From positions 10,339-74,338 of the forward strand of contig JBMYXI010000007.1 of NCBI GenBank assembly GCA_049608225.1: a DNA stretch of 64,000 bases, read 5' to 3'. A program made the position numbers and the translations under genes. Under the pieces are notes generated by a model. It had not been told where the DNA came from. It ran no database searches and was given only the letters and a program-made list of their open reading frames with translations. Source of the stretch: Parashewanella sp049608225. Lineage in GTDB: Bacteria > Pseudomonadota > Gammaproteobacteria > Enterobacterales > Shewanellaceae. Every line of letters starts with the position of its first letter. Position 1 is the first letter of the stretch. Positions 18,032 through 27,139 of this stretch are shown piece after piece.

Positions 18032-19930
18032 TTAAAAAGTGTAGCTATTGGCTACTTCAGAATATTCTTGTACTAGGTTTCTACCATTGGCTTTAGCATG
18101 ATATAAGGCTTTATCGGCTTGCTCGAGCAGTAATCGAATTTGAGAGTCCTCTTCAATGATGGCAGAGCTTACTCCGACACTCACTGTAAGTGAAATTGGT
18201 GTTCCTTGCCAGTTTGCACTTTGCTCACTAATCGCTTGCCTGATACGGTTGGCGACATGAACGCCACCTTCTAAATCTGTAGCAGGCAAAATAAGTGCAA
18301 ATTCTTCACCACCATAGCGAGCGACAATATCAGAAGGGCGTTGTAATTCTTGTTGTATTTTGTCTGCAATAAAAGTTAGCGCCATATCACCTGCCATATG
18401 GCCGTAGGTGTCATTAATTAATTTAAACTTATCGATATCAATCATTAATAAAGTGATTGGCGTTTGTTGGCGGCGGCTTAATTTACTTTCTGCAACTAAT
18501 CTTTTATCGAAAGTGCTGCGATTTTTAACCCCAGTTAATGAATCGATACTACTTTGAATTTTTAACTGATCATGAGTTTCGTTTAATTCTCGATAGGCAA
18601 TTTCTAGCTCAAGCGTACGTTCTTGAACCATGCTTTCTAATTGTGCGTTGGTTTTCGTTTCTGCTTGTAAAGCCTCTTCTCTGGCCTTTCTTATGCGTTC
18701 CGCTTGGACGAGTGCTTTTTGCTGTATGCGTGTTTTTTGCTTTAATTGGTCGTTATAGCGGATGGCCAAGATGACAGAAATAATAATTATTTCAAGGGTT
18801 AGGCCGATCATTACTGGAACTTGTGGTTGCGCATCAATGGAAATGATACCGAGATAAGACAGACAGCTCATTCCTGCTCCAACCATTATCGCGCCCCAGC
18901 CAATCGCGTAAAGTTTGGCTAACTTATGACCTTTGTAAGCTTGTACTCCTGTTAATCCCATCAATGCAACACTCGTGGCTAACACCGCATTTATATTAAG
19001 AAGCAATGAGAGTTGATAACTTAATACCAGAGACACTAAGCAAAGGAAAAGTGAAAACGTGGCGCCAAGACGGCAGAAACGTAGCATTGTGATATTATGC
19101 TTTTTTAAACTGAGGATTTTCTCTGTCAGCATAATTGCAAAGCAAAGTGCTAATGGGATCAGAAAAGGTAAAACCATTTGCTGCATAACAGGCCATTGTG
19201 GCCATAAATATTTATAGGCAAAGCCGCTAATGGTGGCGGTGATTAACGCCATGCACAGCACATATCCGGAATAATACCCATAGCTAAATGATCGCGTCGT
19301 GAACGCGAAAAATAAACTAAAAACGCCGATACCAATAAGCACACCTAAATGCAAGCCACTGATCAAGCGTTGCGGATCTTTCTGTTCAATCAAGGCGTTG
19401 TTTGACCATAAATACAAAGGTAAATGGGCACTTCCTTCTGTATCTATTTTCAAATAAAGAGTATGCACATCGCCAGATTTAAATTCAATCGGATAGAAAA
19501 AGTCAACTTTCTTAATTGGTCGCTGTGAAAATGGAAACTTATCGCCCATGACTTGTTTATTGACTTGCTGTTCGTTTACAAAATGATAGATTTCAATGTG
19601 ATCTAAATGTGGGTTTGCGACTTCCAATAGTCGTGTTAAATAATCTTGTTTCGTTGTTAAACTCAGTTTAAGCCAAACATGATGGGCACCGATCATTTGT
19701 GTATCAGCAGGAGTTAATTGACGCCAAAAAATATCTGATTCAGAAAGTACGTGCTCTAGATCTGAGACATTCTCTTTATCAAGCACGTAAGTTGCGTAAC
19801 TTAGATCGATTTTACCTGCATCCCCAAGTTCAACGGTTTTGGTTACTTGTGCCTGAACTTGACCGCAAGTGGCAATGAATAGCAATGCCAAGAGTAAAAT
19901 CTGTGCCAATATAACAGAGTTAAATCTCAT
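18032..19930 (-). CDS. Membrane diguanylate cyclase with 7TMR-DISM sensor
   Basis: A 632-residue protein with a signal peptide, a periplasmic beta-rich 7TMR-DISM extracellular domain (about residues 30-180), seven or so membrane helices (about 190-385), a coiled coil (390-450) and a GGDEF domain. The active site is GGEEF at 540-544, and an RxxD inhibitory site (RPSD, 531-534) stands exactly five residues before it, so it should make c-di-GMP with product inhibition. The gene overlaps tatD by 4 bases (ATGA), so they are translationally coupled. The same GGDEF-hemB adjacency occurs in Shewanella. The sensed ligand is unknown. Confidence 0.93.
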   Translation of the reverse strand: MRFNSVILAQILLLALLFIATCGQVQAQVTKTVELGDAGKIDLSYATYVLDKENVSDLEHVLSESDIFWRQLTPADTQMIGAHHVWLKLSLTTKQDYLTRLLEVANPHLDHIEIYHFVNEQQVNKQVMGDKFPFSQRPIKKVDFFYPIEFKSGDVHTLYLKIDTEGSAHLPLYLWSNNALIEQKDPQRLISGLHLGVLIGIGVFSLFFAFTTRSFSYGYYSGYVLCMALITATISGFAYKYLWPQWPVMQQMVLPFLIPLALCFAIMLTEKILSLKKHNITMLRFCRLGATFSLFLCLVSLVLSYQLSLLLNINAVLATSVALMGLTGVQAYKGHKLAKLYAIGWGAIMVGAGMSCLSYLGIISIDAQPQVPVMIGLTLEIIIISVILAIRYNDQLKQKTRIQQKALVQAERIRKAREEALQAETKTNAQLESMVQERTLELEIAYRELNETHDQLKIQSSIDSLTGVKNRSTFDKRLVAESKLSRRQQTPITLLMIDIDKFKLINDTYGHMAGDMALTFIADKIQQELQRPSDIVARYGGEEFALILPATDLEGGVHVANRIRQAISEQSANWQGTPISLTVSVGVSSAIIEEDSQIRLLLEQADKALYHAKANGRNLVQEYSEVANSYTF

Positions 19931-20739
19931 ATTCTGTTCTCTAAATTAAAAAATGCCAGCGTATTGTTAAGGCAAGTCGCAGAAAATATTTCTAATGGTT
20001 CGTTTCTGAGCTTTGCAATTGTCTCAGCTATTATCGGCAGGTACTTTGGATAATTAACGCTCGATTTTGGTTTTGGTGTCATATTTCTTGGAAGTAAATA
20101 AGGACTGTCGGTTTCCAGCATCAGTCTATTTGCTGGAATGTCCTTCACTAGCTCGGCTAATGCCTGACCACGGCGCTCATCACATACCCAACCAGTGATA
20201 CCTAAATGAAGGTCAAGATCTAAACATTGCTGCATTTCATTTCTGTTACCGGTAAAACAATGCAACACGGCTTTTGATAACTGCGGACGATATTGTTTTA
20301 TCAGTTTAATAAAATCTTGGTGTGCATCACGACAATGCAAATAAATTGGCTTTTGAGTGTGAGTCGCGAGTTCCAATTGCGCTTCAAATGCATAGCGTTG
20401 TTGTGCTGGGGTAGAAAAGTTGCGGTTGTAATCTAATCCGCATTCTCCCAGCGCAACTACAGTATTGTGCTCAAGCATGTTATTTAATTGCTGAGCAGAA
20501 CTGTCATTCCAAGTACTGGCATGATGAGGGTGAACACCTGCTGTGGCAAATAGATGTTTGGGGCATTGCTGACAAAGTTCAATGACTCGTTGACTTTCGG
20601 GCAAATGACTACCGACAACAATAAAAGCCGCAACATTAGCGGCTTGAGCATCAGTGATCACTTGTTCAAGTTGGTGTTCAAGTTTGCTGCCGGCAAGGTT
20701 GACAGCAATGTCGATATAGCTCGCCATATTATTATTCAT
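19927..20739 (-). CDS. tatD: TatD-family metal-dependent hydrolase/DNase
   Basis: TatD amidohydrolase-fold enzyme; E. coli TatD has 3'-5' exonuclease activity and is not needed for Tat export despite its name. Metal ligands appear in GVHPHHAS, LGECGLDYNR, LHCRDAH, LHCFTG and LETDSPYLLP. The N-terminal metal motif is YIDIAVNLAGS rather than the more common DSHCHLD, as in the TatD (not YcfH) subgroup. The start is uncertain between 20739 and an ATG at 20727 (MASYIDIAVN). Length of 270 residues is normal. Confidence 0.93.
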   Translation of the reverse strand: MNNNMASYIDIAVNLAGSKLEHQLEQVITDAQAANVAAFIVVGSHLPESQRVIELCQQCPKHLFATAGVHPHHASTWNDSSAQQLNNMLEHNTVVALGECGLDYNRNFSTPAQQRYAFEAQLELATHTQKPIYLHCRDAHQDFIKLIKQYRPQLSKAVLHCFTGNRNEMQQCLDLDLHLGITGWVCDERRGQALAELVKDIPANRLMLETDSPYLLPRNMTPKPKSSVNYPKYLPIIAETIAKLRNEPLEIFSATCLNNTLAFFNLENRI

Positions 20740-20749
20740 AAAGATGGGG

Positions 20750-21259
20750 CTAGTTAACTCGTTTCACTCGAATGGTGCTGTTACGGCCTTCTTTACCCAT
20801 TAAAAAAGAACCCAGTGCGCCTTTTCTAATGAAAATCACGTCATCAGTTTTTACCTTGAAACGACGTGAATCAATTTGTTTCCAAGTTTGTCCATTGGTA
20901 AAAGTGAAGCTCATGGTGCCATATGGATTCTTTCTAACAGATTTAACCGTTAGCTCAATACGCTCAATGGCATCTTTCGCTGGCTTGACTTGCCCAAAAG
21001 CTTGTTTTTGTTGCTCGACAGTTAATGCTGGTACTGAAGTTTTATTAGGTCGAGCAGGCGTTTGTGAATTAGCGCCAAACTCATTGACTGCCTGCTTTTT
21101 CAAAACACGGCTGCTAAGTTTGTCATAGCAAACTAATCGTTCTAGTTTGTCTTGAATGACAGAGCAGCTTTGTAAGCGGTGTTCGATAGTCGCATTCTGA
21201 CTTGCAATGCTTTGACCTGAAATTAATATTGCAACTAATGATAACCATCCAAAACGCAT
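20750..21259 (-). CDS. Periplasmic hypothetical protein (VasI/TagO-like motif)
   Basis: A 169-residue protein with a signal peptide (MRFGWLSLVAILISGQSIAS). After cleavage comes HRLQSCSVIQDKLERLVCYDKLS, the C-x(n)-RL-x-CYD pattern seen in VasI/TagO-like and other small envelope proteins, and a beta-rich C-terminal domain (TVKSVRKNPYGTMSFTFTNG) that looks like a small barrel. The ATG at 21259 has GGAG six bases upstream; the frame is open to a TTG at 21271 that lacks one. It sits between tatC and tatD, 10 bases before the latter. Function unknown. Confidence 0.8.
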   Translation of the reverse strand: MRFGWLSLVAILISGQSIASQNATIEHRLQSCSVIQDKLERLVCYDKLSSRVLKKQAVNEFGANSQTPARPNKTSVPALTVEQQKQAFGQVKPAKDAIERIELTVKSVRKNPYGTMSFTFTNGQTWKQIDSRRFKVKTDDVIFIRKGALGSFLMGKEGRNSTIRVKRVN

Positions 21260-21281
21260 ATCCGTCTCCAATTCTTATTAT

Positions 21282-22052
21282 TTATTGAGGCATGATACTG
21301 TTATTTGAATCGTTTTCCGAGTCTTGATTGTTATCTTCTTTTTTCGGTCTGTAAAAACGCGCAGCCAACAAGCCGCCTTCAAACAAAATTAGCATAGGAA
21401 CTGCCAACATGGTTTGAGAAATAATATCTGGCGGAGTAAGCAACATACCGATAACAAAAGCAGCGACAACAATATACGGGCGCTTGGCACTTAGATCTTC
21501 GACACTGGTGACCCCAGCCCAGCAAAGTAAAATAACGGCAATGGGAATTTCAAAAGCTAAACCAAATGCAAAAAACAGTTTTAAAATAAAGCTAAGATAA
21601 CTGTTAATGTCGGTCGCAATTTGTACTCCTTCTGGCGCAACACTAGTGAAAAAGCCAAATACGACAGGGAATACCACATAATAGGCAAAGGCAATTCCAA
21701 GATAAAACAATAAGGTACTACTAAATAACAGTGGCGTGATCAGACGCTTCTCATGCTTATATAAGCCGGGTGCGATGAAAGACCAGATTTGATATAGCAC
21801 ATAAGGAATGGCAATAAAAAAAGACAAGATCAAAGTCAATTTAAAAGGAGCAAAAAAGGGTGCCGCAACGTCTGTAGCAATCATAGTACCTGTATCAGGC
21901 ATAGTACTCATCAGCGGAGTTGCAACATAGTGATAAATGTCTTTTGCCCAATAAACGAGGCAGATAAACACGATTAATACACTGGCCACAGCGTGAAGAA
22001 CTTTATTTCTTAGCTCTAGCAAATGACTTATAAGCGAATGCTGTTGTGCCAT
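21282..22052 (-). CDS. tatC: Sec-independent translocase subunit TatC
   Basis: Polytopic receptor of the twin-arginine translocase, with six membrane helices. It begins with the conserved cytoplasmic HLLELRNKVLHAV motif, contains FIAPGLYKHEKR in the first cytoplasmic loop and FAFGLAFEIPIAV with the conserved Glu in helix 4. Length of 256 residues is normal. It follows tatB by three bases. Confidence 0.97.
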   Translation of the reverse strand: MAQQHSLISHLLELRNKVLHAVASVLIVFICLVYWAKDIYHYVATPLMSTMPDTGTMIATDVAAPFFAPFKLTLILSFFIAIPYVLYQIWSFIAPGLYKHEKRLITPLLFSSTLLFYLGIAFAYYVVFPVVFGFFTSVAPEGVQIATDINSYLSFILKLFFAFGLAFEIPIAVILLCWAGVTSVEDLSAKRPYIVVAAFVIGMLLTPPDIISQTMLAVPMLILFEGGLLAARFYRPKKEDNNQDSENDSNNSIMPQ

Positions 22053-22055
22053 AGT

Positions 22056-22457
22056 TTACTCGTTGCTCTCTTTTTTTGCAGTCGATGTGGGCTTGGTCGC
22101 TGTCGACTCAATCGCACTTTTTTCATCTACTTGCTTGCTTGCTGTTTCTTTATCATCATCTATTTTATAAGGACGATTAACAGATTCAGCTGCTTGTTTC
22201 AGTTTATCAATTGACTCTTGCAACTCTGGCGAAATATTGGCGAGTCCTTTGCTTTCCGCCTCTTTGAGGTCACGATGCAATTGCTCAATATTCAACTCTT
22301 GCTCAAGTTCATCTTTCACTGAATTTGCCATGCGTTTTATTGCGCGGATCCATCCAGTCACGGTTCGTACTGCAACTGGTAGGCGTTCAGGGCCGAGTAC
22401 AACCAGCCCGATAATACCTATCAGCAACAGCTCCATAAAGCCGATGCCATCAAACAT
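22056..22457 (-). CDS. tatB: Sec-independent translocase subunit TatB
   Basis: TatB, the signal-peptide docking partner of TatC. N-terminal membrane helix MFDGIGFMELLLIGIIGLVV with the conserved Glu9, the LGPERLP hinge, an amphipathic helix, then a charged disordered tail rich in Lys, Glu, Ser and Thr. The length of 133 residues separates it from TatA. Six bases from tatA. Confidence 0.96.
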   Translation of the reverse strand: MFDGIGFMELLLIGIIGLVVLGPERLPVAVRTVTGWIRAIKRMANSVKDELEQELNIEQLHRDLKEAESKGLANISPELQESIDKLKQAAESVNRPYKIDDDKETASKQVDEKSAIESTATKPTSTAKKESNE

Positions 22458-22463
22458 AAGGTG

Positions 22464-22706
22464 TTACGCCTGTTCTTTTTCTTTGGTTTCAGTTTTTACT
22501 GTTTCTTTGGTCGGCTGTACTGACTGCGCTGTTTGCGTTTCAGTTTCATCTGTGAGTGATTTCTTGTCGTCATCTTCCATCGCTTTTTTAAAGCCTTTCA
22601 CTGCATCACCAAGATCGCCACCGACAGAACGAAGTTTCTTGGTACCGAAAAGTAATATCACGATAACTGCGATAATTAGTAATTGCCAAATGCTGATACC
22701 ACCCAT
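22464..22706 (-). CDS. tatA: Sec-independent translocase subunit TatA
   Basis: TatA, the pore-forming subunit. MGGISIWQLLIIAVIVILLF followed by the FGTKKLRSVGGDLG hinge and amphipathic helix is diagnostic; 80 residues. First of tatABC, 33 bases after ubiB. Confidence 0.97.
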   Translation of the reverse strand: MGGISIWQLLIIAVIVILLFGTKKLRSVGGDLGDAVKGFKKAMEDDDKKSLTDETETQTAQSVQPTKETVKTETKEKEQA

Positions 22707-22739
22707 GGAAAAACCCTCATGTTTATAAATTAACTTTAA

Positions 22740-24388
22740 TTATTTGTTGCCGCTCTTTGGTCTAGTTAGCCAACCAGTGACCCATAAAACCAGTCCTAAG
22801 CCTAAACAGCTGTGTGTCAGTAATGGTGTCACACTTTTAGTGAATAAAAGCGTGCCACAGATCAATAAAACCGCTGAAGTAATCAAAAAGTAATTACTTT
22901 TGTGAAGTTGTTGTTGATGTCGAATATATGTATTCAACATACCTTTTTGGCTACCGAGTAGTTTACGACCTAATTTCAGGTTGTCATAGACTAGCTCGGG
23001 CAACTCTGGCAGCTTTTCAGACCAAAAAGGAAGGTTATCCTTTGTCTTATTAAAAAATGCCTTTGGTCCAATTTGTTCTGACATCCACTTCTCTAAAAAC
23101 GGTTTTGCTGTTTGCCAAAGATCGAGTTGAGGATACAGTTGTCTGCCTAAACCCTCAATATATAAAAGTGTTTTCTGAAGAAGAATTAATTGTGGCTGCA
23201 CGATAAGTTCAAATTTTCGTGCTGTGCGAAAGAGTTGTAATAACACCTGACCAAATGAAATTTCATTGAGTGGTTTATTAAACATTGGTTCACACATGGT
23301 TTTTACCGCTTGCTCAAATGCGATAACATCGGTGTTTTCAGAAATCCAGCCAGATTCAATATACAATTGTGCAATACGTTGATAATCACGATTAAAGAAC
23401 GCCAAAAAGTTTTCCGCTAAATATCGCTTATCTGATTCGGTTAATGTGCCCATGATCCCACAATCCAAGCCGATATAGTATGGATTTTCAGGGTGTTGTC
23501 GCGAAATAAAAATGTTGCCAGGGTGCATATCGGCATGGAAAAATTATCTCGAAACACCTGAGTAAAAAAGATTTCAACACCGCGTTCAGCGAGACGTTTA
23601 AAGTCAGTGCCTTGGGCTTGTAATTTGTCAATATTGGCAACAGGAATACCATCAATGCGCTCCATCACCATTAAGCGCTTATGGCAAAGCTCATCATAAA
23701 CATAAGGAATATACAGTGCATCAGAATCGATGAAGTTGTTTCTCAACTTAATAGCGTTGAGCGCTTCAAGCTTTAAATTTAACTCACCTAAGATGGTTGT
23801 TTTATAGTCATTGATAACTTCTACTGGCTGAAAACGTTGGCTCTCCCCCATTATTTTCTCAACAAAACTGGCCACTTGTTCCATTAAATGTAAATCGGCC
23901 TGAATTTGTTGCTCAACATTGGGGCGCAACACTTTTATCACGATAGGCTTACCGTCAGACTTTAATGTTGCACAGTGCACTTGAGCAATTGAAGCGGAAG
24001 CGAGCGGAGTGTCTTCAAAGTCATCAAATACTGTTTCGATGGGTTGTTTTAGCTCAACTTCGATCGCTTGTCTGGCTAATGCAGAATCAAAAGGTGGCAC
24101 TCTATCTTGTAGTTTGGCTAATTCCTCGGCCCATTCATCGCTGAGTAAATCACGACGAGTCGATAGCATTTGCCCAAGCTTAATATAAACCGGCCCAAGG
24201 GCTAACATAGCAAGTCTAAAACGCTCACCACTGCTAAGATTTTTATGTTTGTTGCCTAACCAAAAAAAGCAGCCTCGAATGAACCTGAGATACCAAGGTT
24301 TTAACTTAGCGGGCACTAACTCATCTAAACCGTATTGCAGAAGAACTTTAATGATGTAGTAACCGCGTTTTATCCCAGATATGCTCAT
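22740..24388 (-). pseudogene. ubiB: Ubiquinone biosynthesis kinase-like protein UbiB, interrupted by a one-base frameshift
   Basis: Two overlapping frames together encode UbiB, the ADCK/ABC1-type ATPase needed for coenzyme Q synthesis. The first frame (24388 down to about 23545) holds the KxGQ motif (IKLGQMLSTRRD) and the Ala-rich loop ASASIAQVH; the second (to 22740) holds HPGNIF, the metal-binding DCG and the C-terminal membrane helices. In the minus-strand reading, GAT AAT TTT is followed by TCC ATG CCG; one more T would give TTC CAT GCC GAT ATG CAC, restoring FFHADMHPGN. The run of five A on the plus strand (23539-23543) is therefore one short. With it the protein would be 549 residues, the family's normal length. 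Since the rest is intact, a sequencing error or a very recent mutation is likely. Confidence 0.9.
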
Positions 24389-25038
24389 CGAGTTAGTTGA
24401 TCCTTCAATCGTGAAATTTGTTGTTCCAAATCATTAAGTTCGCTGCTTTGTTCATCAATATTATCGCAAAAGGCGATATATTCAATTTTATGAGGTGCCA
24501 AACGGTATTCTTCGTGTGCTAACTCACTGAGGTGTGTTTGGCTGGCGGTCAGTAGTTTTTTTAAGCGCTGCTCAGCGAACTGCAATCCTGTTTGTAATAA
24601 GTGCGTCGGCACATCCCCTATGTACTTTGAAATGGGTTCAGCAAAATCAAATTTGAGCTGTTGTAGGTATTGGCTAAATTGTTGCAGCACATTGAGATCG
24701 CCATCGAGTACTAATTTTTCAGATTTTATCAGCTCCGTTAAATTCGCACCTTCGGTGACTTTATACATGGTTGCCGCATCTGCTTGCACGGACACATTAA
24801 CATCACCATGATATTCGCTTAATACTAAAATTTGTTGTTCACAAATAAAATACAAGGGCCATGGAAGTTGTTTCAGCTCAATTTTAATCACGTTACCCTT
24901 CAGTAAACGGGCTTGTGAGCTAAGCTGAGGGTTTTGTTTTGCAACTTGTGCCAGCGCCGTTTCAATGGCGCTCACACATAAAATAGCGAGCTTATGTTGC
25001 ATAGAAAGTCGCATCGGTGCTTGCATGAGTTGCTGCAT
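24385..25038 (-). CDS. ubiJ: Ubiquinone biosynthesis accessory factor UbiJ
   Basis: UbiJ is an SCP2-fold lipid-binding protein of the Ubi complex that with UbiK assists ubiquinone synthesis. The sequence has the SCP2 strand-helix layout in the first 110 residues (GNVIKIELKQLPWPLYF, GDVNVSVQADAATMYKV) and a C-terminal helical tail with a coiled coil (DLEQQISRLKDQ). 217 residues. Its start codon shares an A with the ubiE stop (TAATG) and its stop overlaps the ubiB start (ATGA), so the three genes are translationally coupled. Confidence 0.93.
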   Translation of the reverse strand: MQQLMQAPMRLSMQHKLAILCVSAIETALAQVAKQNPQLSSQARLLKGNVIKIELKQLPWPLYFICEQQILVLSEYHGDVNVSVQADAATMYKVTEGANLTELIKSEKLVLDGDLNVLQQFSQYLQQLKFDFAEPISKYIGDVPTHLLQTGLQFAEQRLKKLLTASQTHLSELAHEEYRLAPHKIEYIAFCDNIDEQSSELNDLEQQISRLKDQLTR

Positions 25039-25793
25039 TAAAATTTGTACCCACGATGCAGTGCGACAATGCCATCGGTCATATTGGTGTAATCAACTTG
25101 TTCAAAGCCCGCATCAAGCATCATTTGTTTTAGTGTTTCTTGATCTGGATGCATGCGAATGGACTCCGCGAGATACTCGTAACTTTCGGCATCATTAGTG
25201 ATAAGTTTGCCCATTTGCGGAATGATTTTGAAGCTGTATAAATCGTACACTTTCTTCATCACATCGTGTTTAGGCGTTGAGAACTCTAACACGAGCAACT
25301 TTCCACCCGGTTTGAGTACTCGTAACATTGAACGCAGCGCAGCATCTTTGTCGGTAACATTTCGTAGACCGAAAGCAATGGTAATAATGTCAAAATGGTT
25401 ATCAGGGAAAGGTAAGGCTTCAGCATTTGCTTGCACATAACTGACATTGTTGACTATGCCTTTGTCTCTAAGCTTATCACGACCGACTTTAAGCATAGAG
25501 TCGTTGATATCAGCCAATGTAACAGAGCCTTGAGTCCCAACTAAACGTGAAAATTTCGCGGTTAAATCACCAGTGCCGCCAGCAAGATCAAGCACTTTCA
25601 TTCCTGGGCGCGCGGCAGCGGTTTGAATGGTAAAACGCTTCCAAAAGCGATGCACGCCAAACGACATGACGTCATTCATAATGTCATACTTTGCCGCGAC
25701 CGAATGAAATACATCCGCAACCAAATCGGCCTTTTTATTCGCATCGACGGTTTTAAAACCAAAATGAGTTTGTTTTGAGTCGCGTTCAGACAT
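25038..25793 (-). CDS. ubiE: Ubiquinone/menaquinone C-methyltransferase UbiE
   Basis: SAM-dependent methyltransferase of ubiquinone and menaquinone synthesis. Signatures are KVLDLAGGTGDLT (SAM motif I), NDVMSFGVHRFWKR near the N-terminus and FGLRNVTDKDAALRSMLRVL with KPGGKLLVLEFS. 251 residues is the normal length. It opens the ubiE-ubiJ-ubiB run that continues into tat genes. Confidence 0.97.
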   Translation of the reverse strand: MSERDSKQTHFGFKTVDANKKADLVADVFHSVAAKYDIMNDVMSFGVHRFWKRFTIQTAAARPGMKVLDLAGGTGDLTAKFSRLVGTQGSVTLADINDSMLKVGRDKLRDKGIVNNVSYVQANAEALPFPDNHFDIITIAFGLRNVTDKDAALRSMLRVLKPGGKLLVLEFSTPKHDVMKKVYDLYSFKIIPQMGKLITNDAESYEYLAESIRMHPDQETLKQMMLDAGFEQVDYTNMTDGIVALHRGYKF

Positions 25794-25810
25794 GATGTAC
25801 CTTCTAAAGT

Positions 25811-25848
25811 CCTGCTTTGTTCAATAAAGCCTGCTTTGTTCAATAAAG
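25811..25848. repeat. Tandem 19-bp direct repeat upstream of ubiE
   Basis: Two exact adjacent copies of CCTGCTTTGTTCAATAAAG occupy most of the gap between ubiE and the gene at 25902. A third, diverged partial copy (CTTGCAGTGCTG) may follow. Confidence 0.85.
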
Positions 25849-25901
25849 CTTGCAGTGCTGCAATATTAGAGCATAGAAGCTGAATGGTTTGAAACTTTAA
25901 A

Positions 25902-26927
25902 TTAAGAAAATCGACCCTGAATATAGGCATAGATCAATTCAGCGAGACTTTGTCCGACCTGTTTGTAGCCAATTTCGGCTGAAAGAGGGTGGCAGACTGG
26001 CGCAGGTTCCGCCAAATGTAAATAGCGACACTGAGCATTTTTAGCCATAAAGTGAATATAATGAGCGGCATCCATTAGCGGTATGCCAGCTGTCGTCATT
26101 GCACTTGATGGAAAATTAGCTATTGCATCAACATCAAGTTCAATGCCCAACGGTAGAGTAGATTGCATGACTTTATAGTTTATTTGTGTAAGAGCCTCTG
26201 TCAGTTCAACTTCACGGCGGATCCAAATTTGTTGCAAACTGTGCCAGCTAGCACCAAATTCATTGAGCTGCTTTAAATTCGCTGCACTGTTTTTCAGCTC
26301 ATGCAGACCAAGCACATGATAAAATCCTAAATAACCTTCGCTTGCTGCATAGCTAAAGCCATTGCCGCTGTGTCGGCCTTCTTTCAAACGAAAGTCTGAG
26401 TGAGGGTCAAGATTAACCGCTGCCATTGGTTGTTTTAATACTAAAGAACAGGCCTTTAAAATTCCATAAGCATTATTGTGACCACCGCCGATCACAATCG
26501 GTTCGAGTCCCGCCGCAATCACTTGTGAAATCACTTCAACTACACGAGCATCAATATCGGCAACTTGTTGACGAATGTGATTGATGTCATCACTTTGGTT
26601 GGCAGATAAATCTGAGGTATCAATGTCACCTAAGATGATGATTTCAGATCCACTAAGGTATTGGTTGGACTGAAAGTTAGCCAATTGTTCAATTGCAGCA
26701 TGAAAGCCATCACCACTGCCACCACGGCCCAAATTACCTCTGGGACCTAAATCTTCATTTATGCCTAAAACGGCAAATTTTACACCTTGCTCAGCAAGCT
26801 GTTTAAGATTTGATAATTCATGATTTGACTCAAGGGCATAACAGTGATCGCCAATTCGCGTTTCACCTGTGCGAGTTTGGGTTACTTTTTTTAATTGAAC
26901 TTTGTTGTAGGGGCGAAACCAATCCAT
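25902..26927 (-). CDS. Formimidoylglutamase/arginase-family ureohydrolase (HutG-like)
   Basis: A 341-residue ureohydrolase-fold enzyme. The metal ligands are present though in diverged form: GGGHNN (in place of GGDHS), LDPHSDFR (DxHxD) and ELDVDAI (DxD). FAVLGINEDLGPRGNLGRGG and RHSGNGFSYA resemble the formimidoylglutamase (HutG) branch of gammaproteobacteria, which hydrolyses N-formimidoyl-glutamate to glutamate and formamide. No other hut gene is nearby, so the substrate is uncertain and agmatinase- or guanidino-acid-type activity remains possible. Confidence 0.8.
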   Translation of the reverse strand: MDWFRPYNKVQLKKVTQTRTGETRIGDHCYALESNHELSNLKQLAEQGVKFAVLGINEDLGPRGNLGRGGSGDGFHAAIEQLANFQSNQYLSGSEIIILGDIDTSDLSANQSDDINHIRQQVADIDARVVEVISQVIAAGLEPIVIGGGHNNAYGILKACSLVLKQPMAAVNLDPHSDFRLKEGRHSGNGFSYAASEGYLGFYHVLGLHELKNSAANLKQLNEFGASWHSLQQIWIRREVELTEALTQINYKVMQSTLPLGIELDVDAIANFPSSAMTTAGIPLMDAAHYIHFMAKNAQCRYLHLAEPAPVCHPLSAEIGYKQVGQSLAELIYAYIQGRFS

Positions 26928-27139
26928 TTTCAGTACATTTTTAGAAAGAGTGACAAAAGTCTATCACAAATTAGTTGCTGCCTTTCATCAAAACAGTGAA
27001 CAGGAATAGTGCAAGAGTGGGTTAATTTTATTTTTTATTTAAGAAGTCTGATTTAGGTCATGAACTATAAAAAAAGGATTTGATAGGGTTTAGGTGTGTC
27101 AAAAGATCATTAACCCCAAAAAATATGGAGAATCAGGCA

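Noticed and set aside
23441..23528. The overlap of the two ubiB frames as a programmed -1 or +1 frameshift
   Set aside because: Nothing like a slippery heptamer with a downstream pseudoknot is conserved in UbiB; a simple missing base explains it better.
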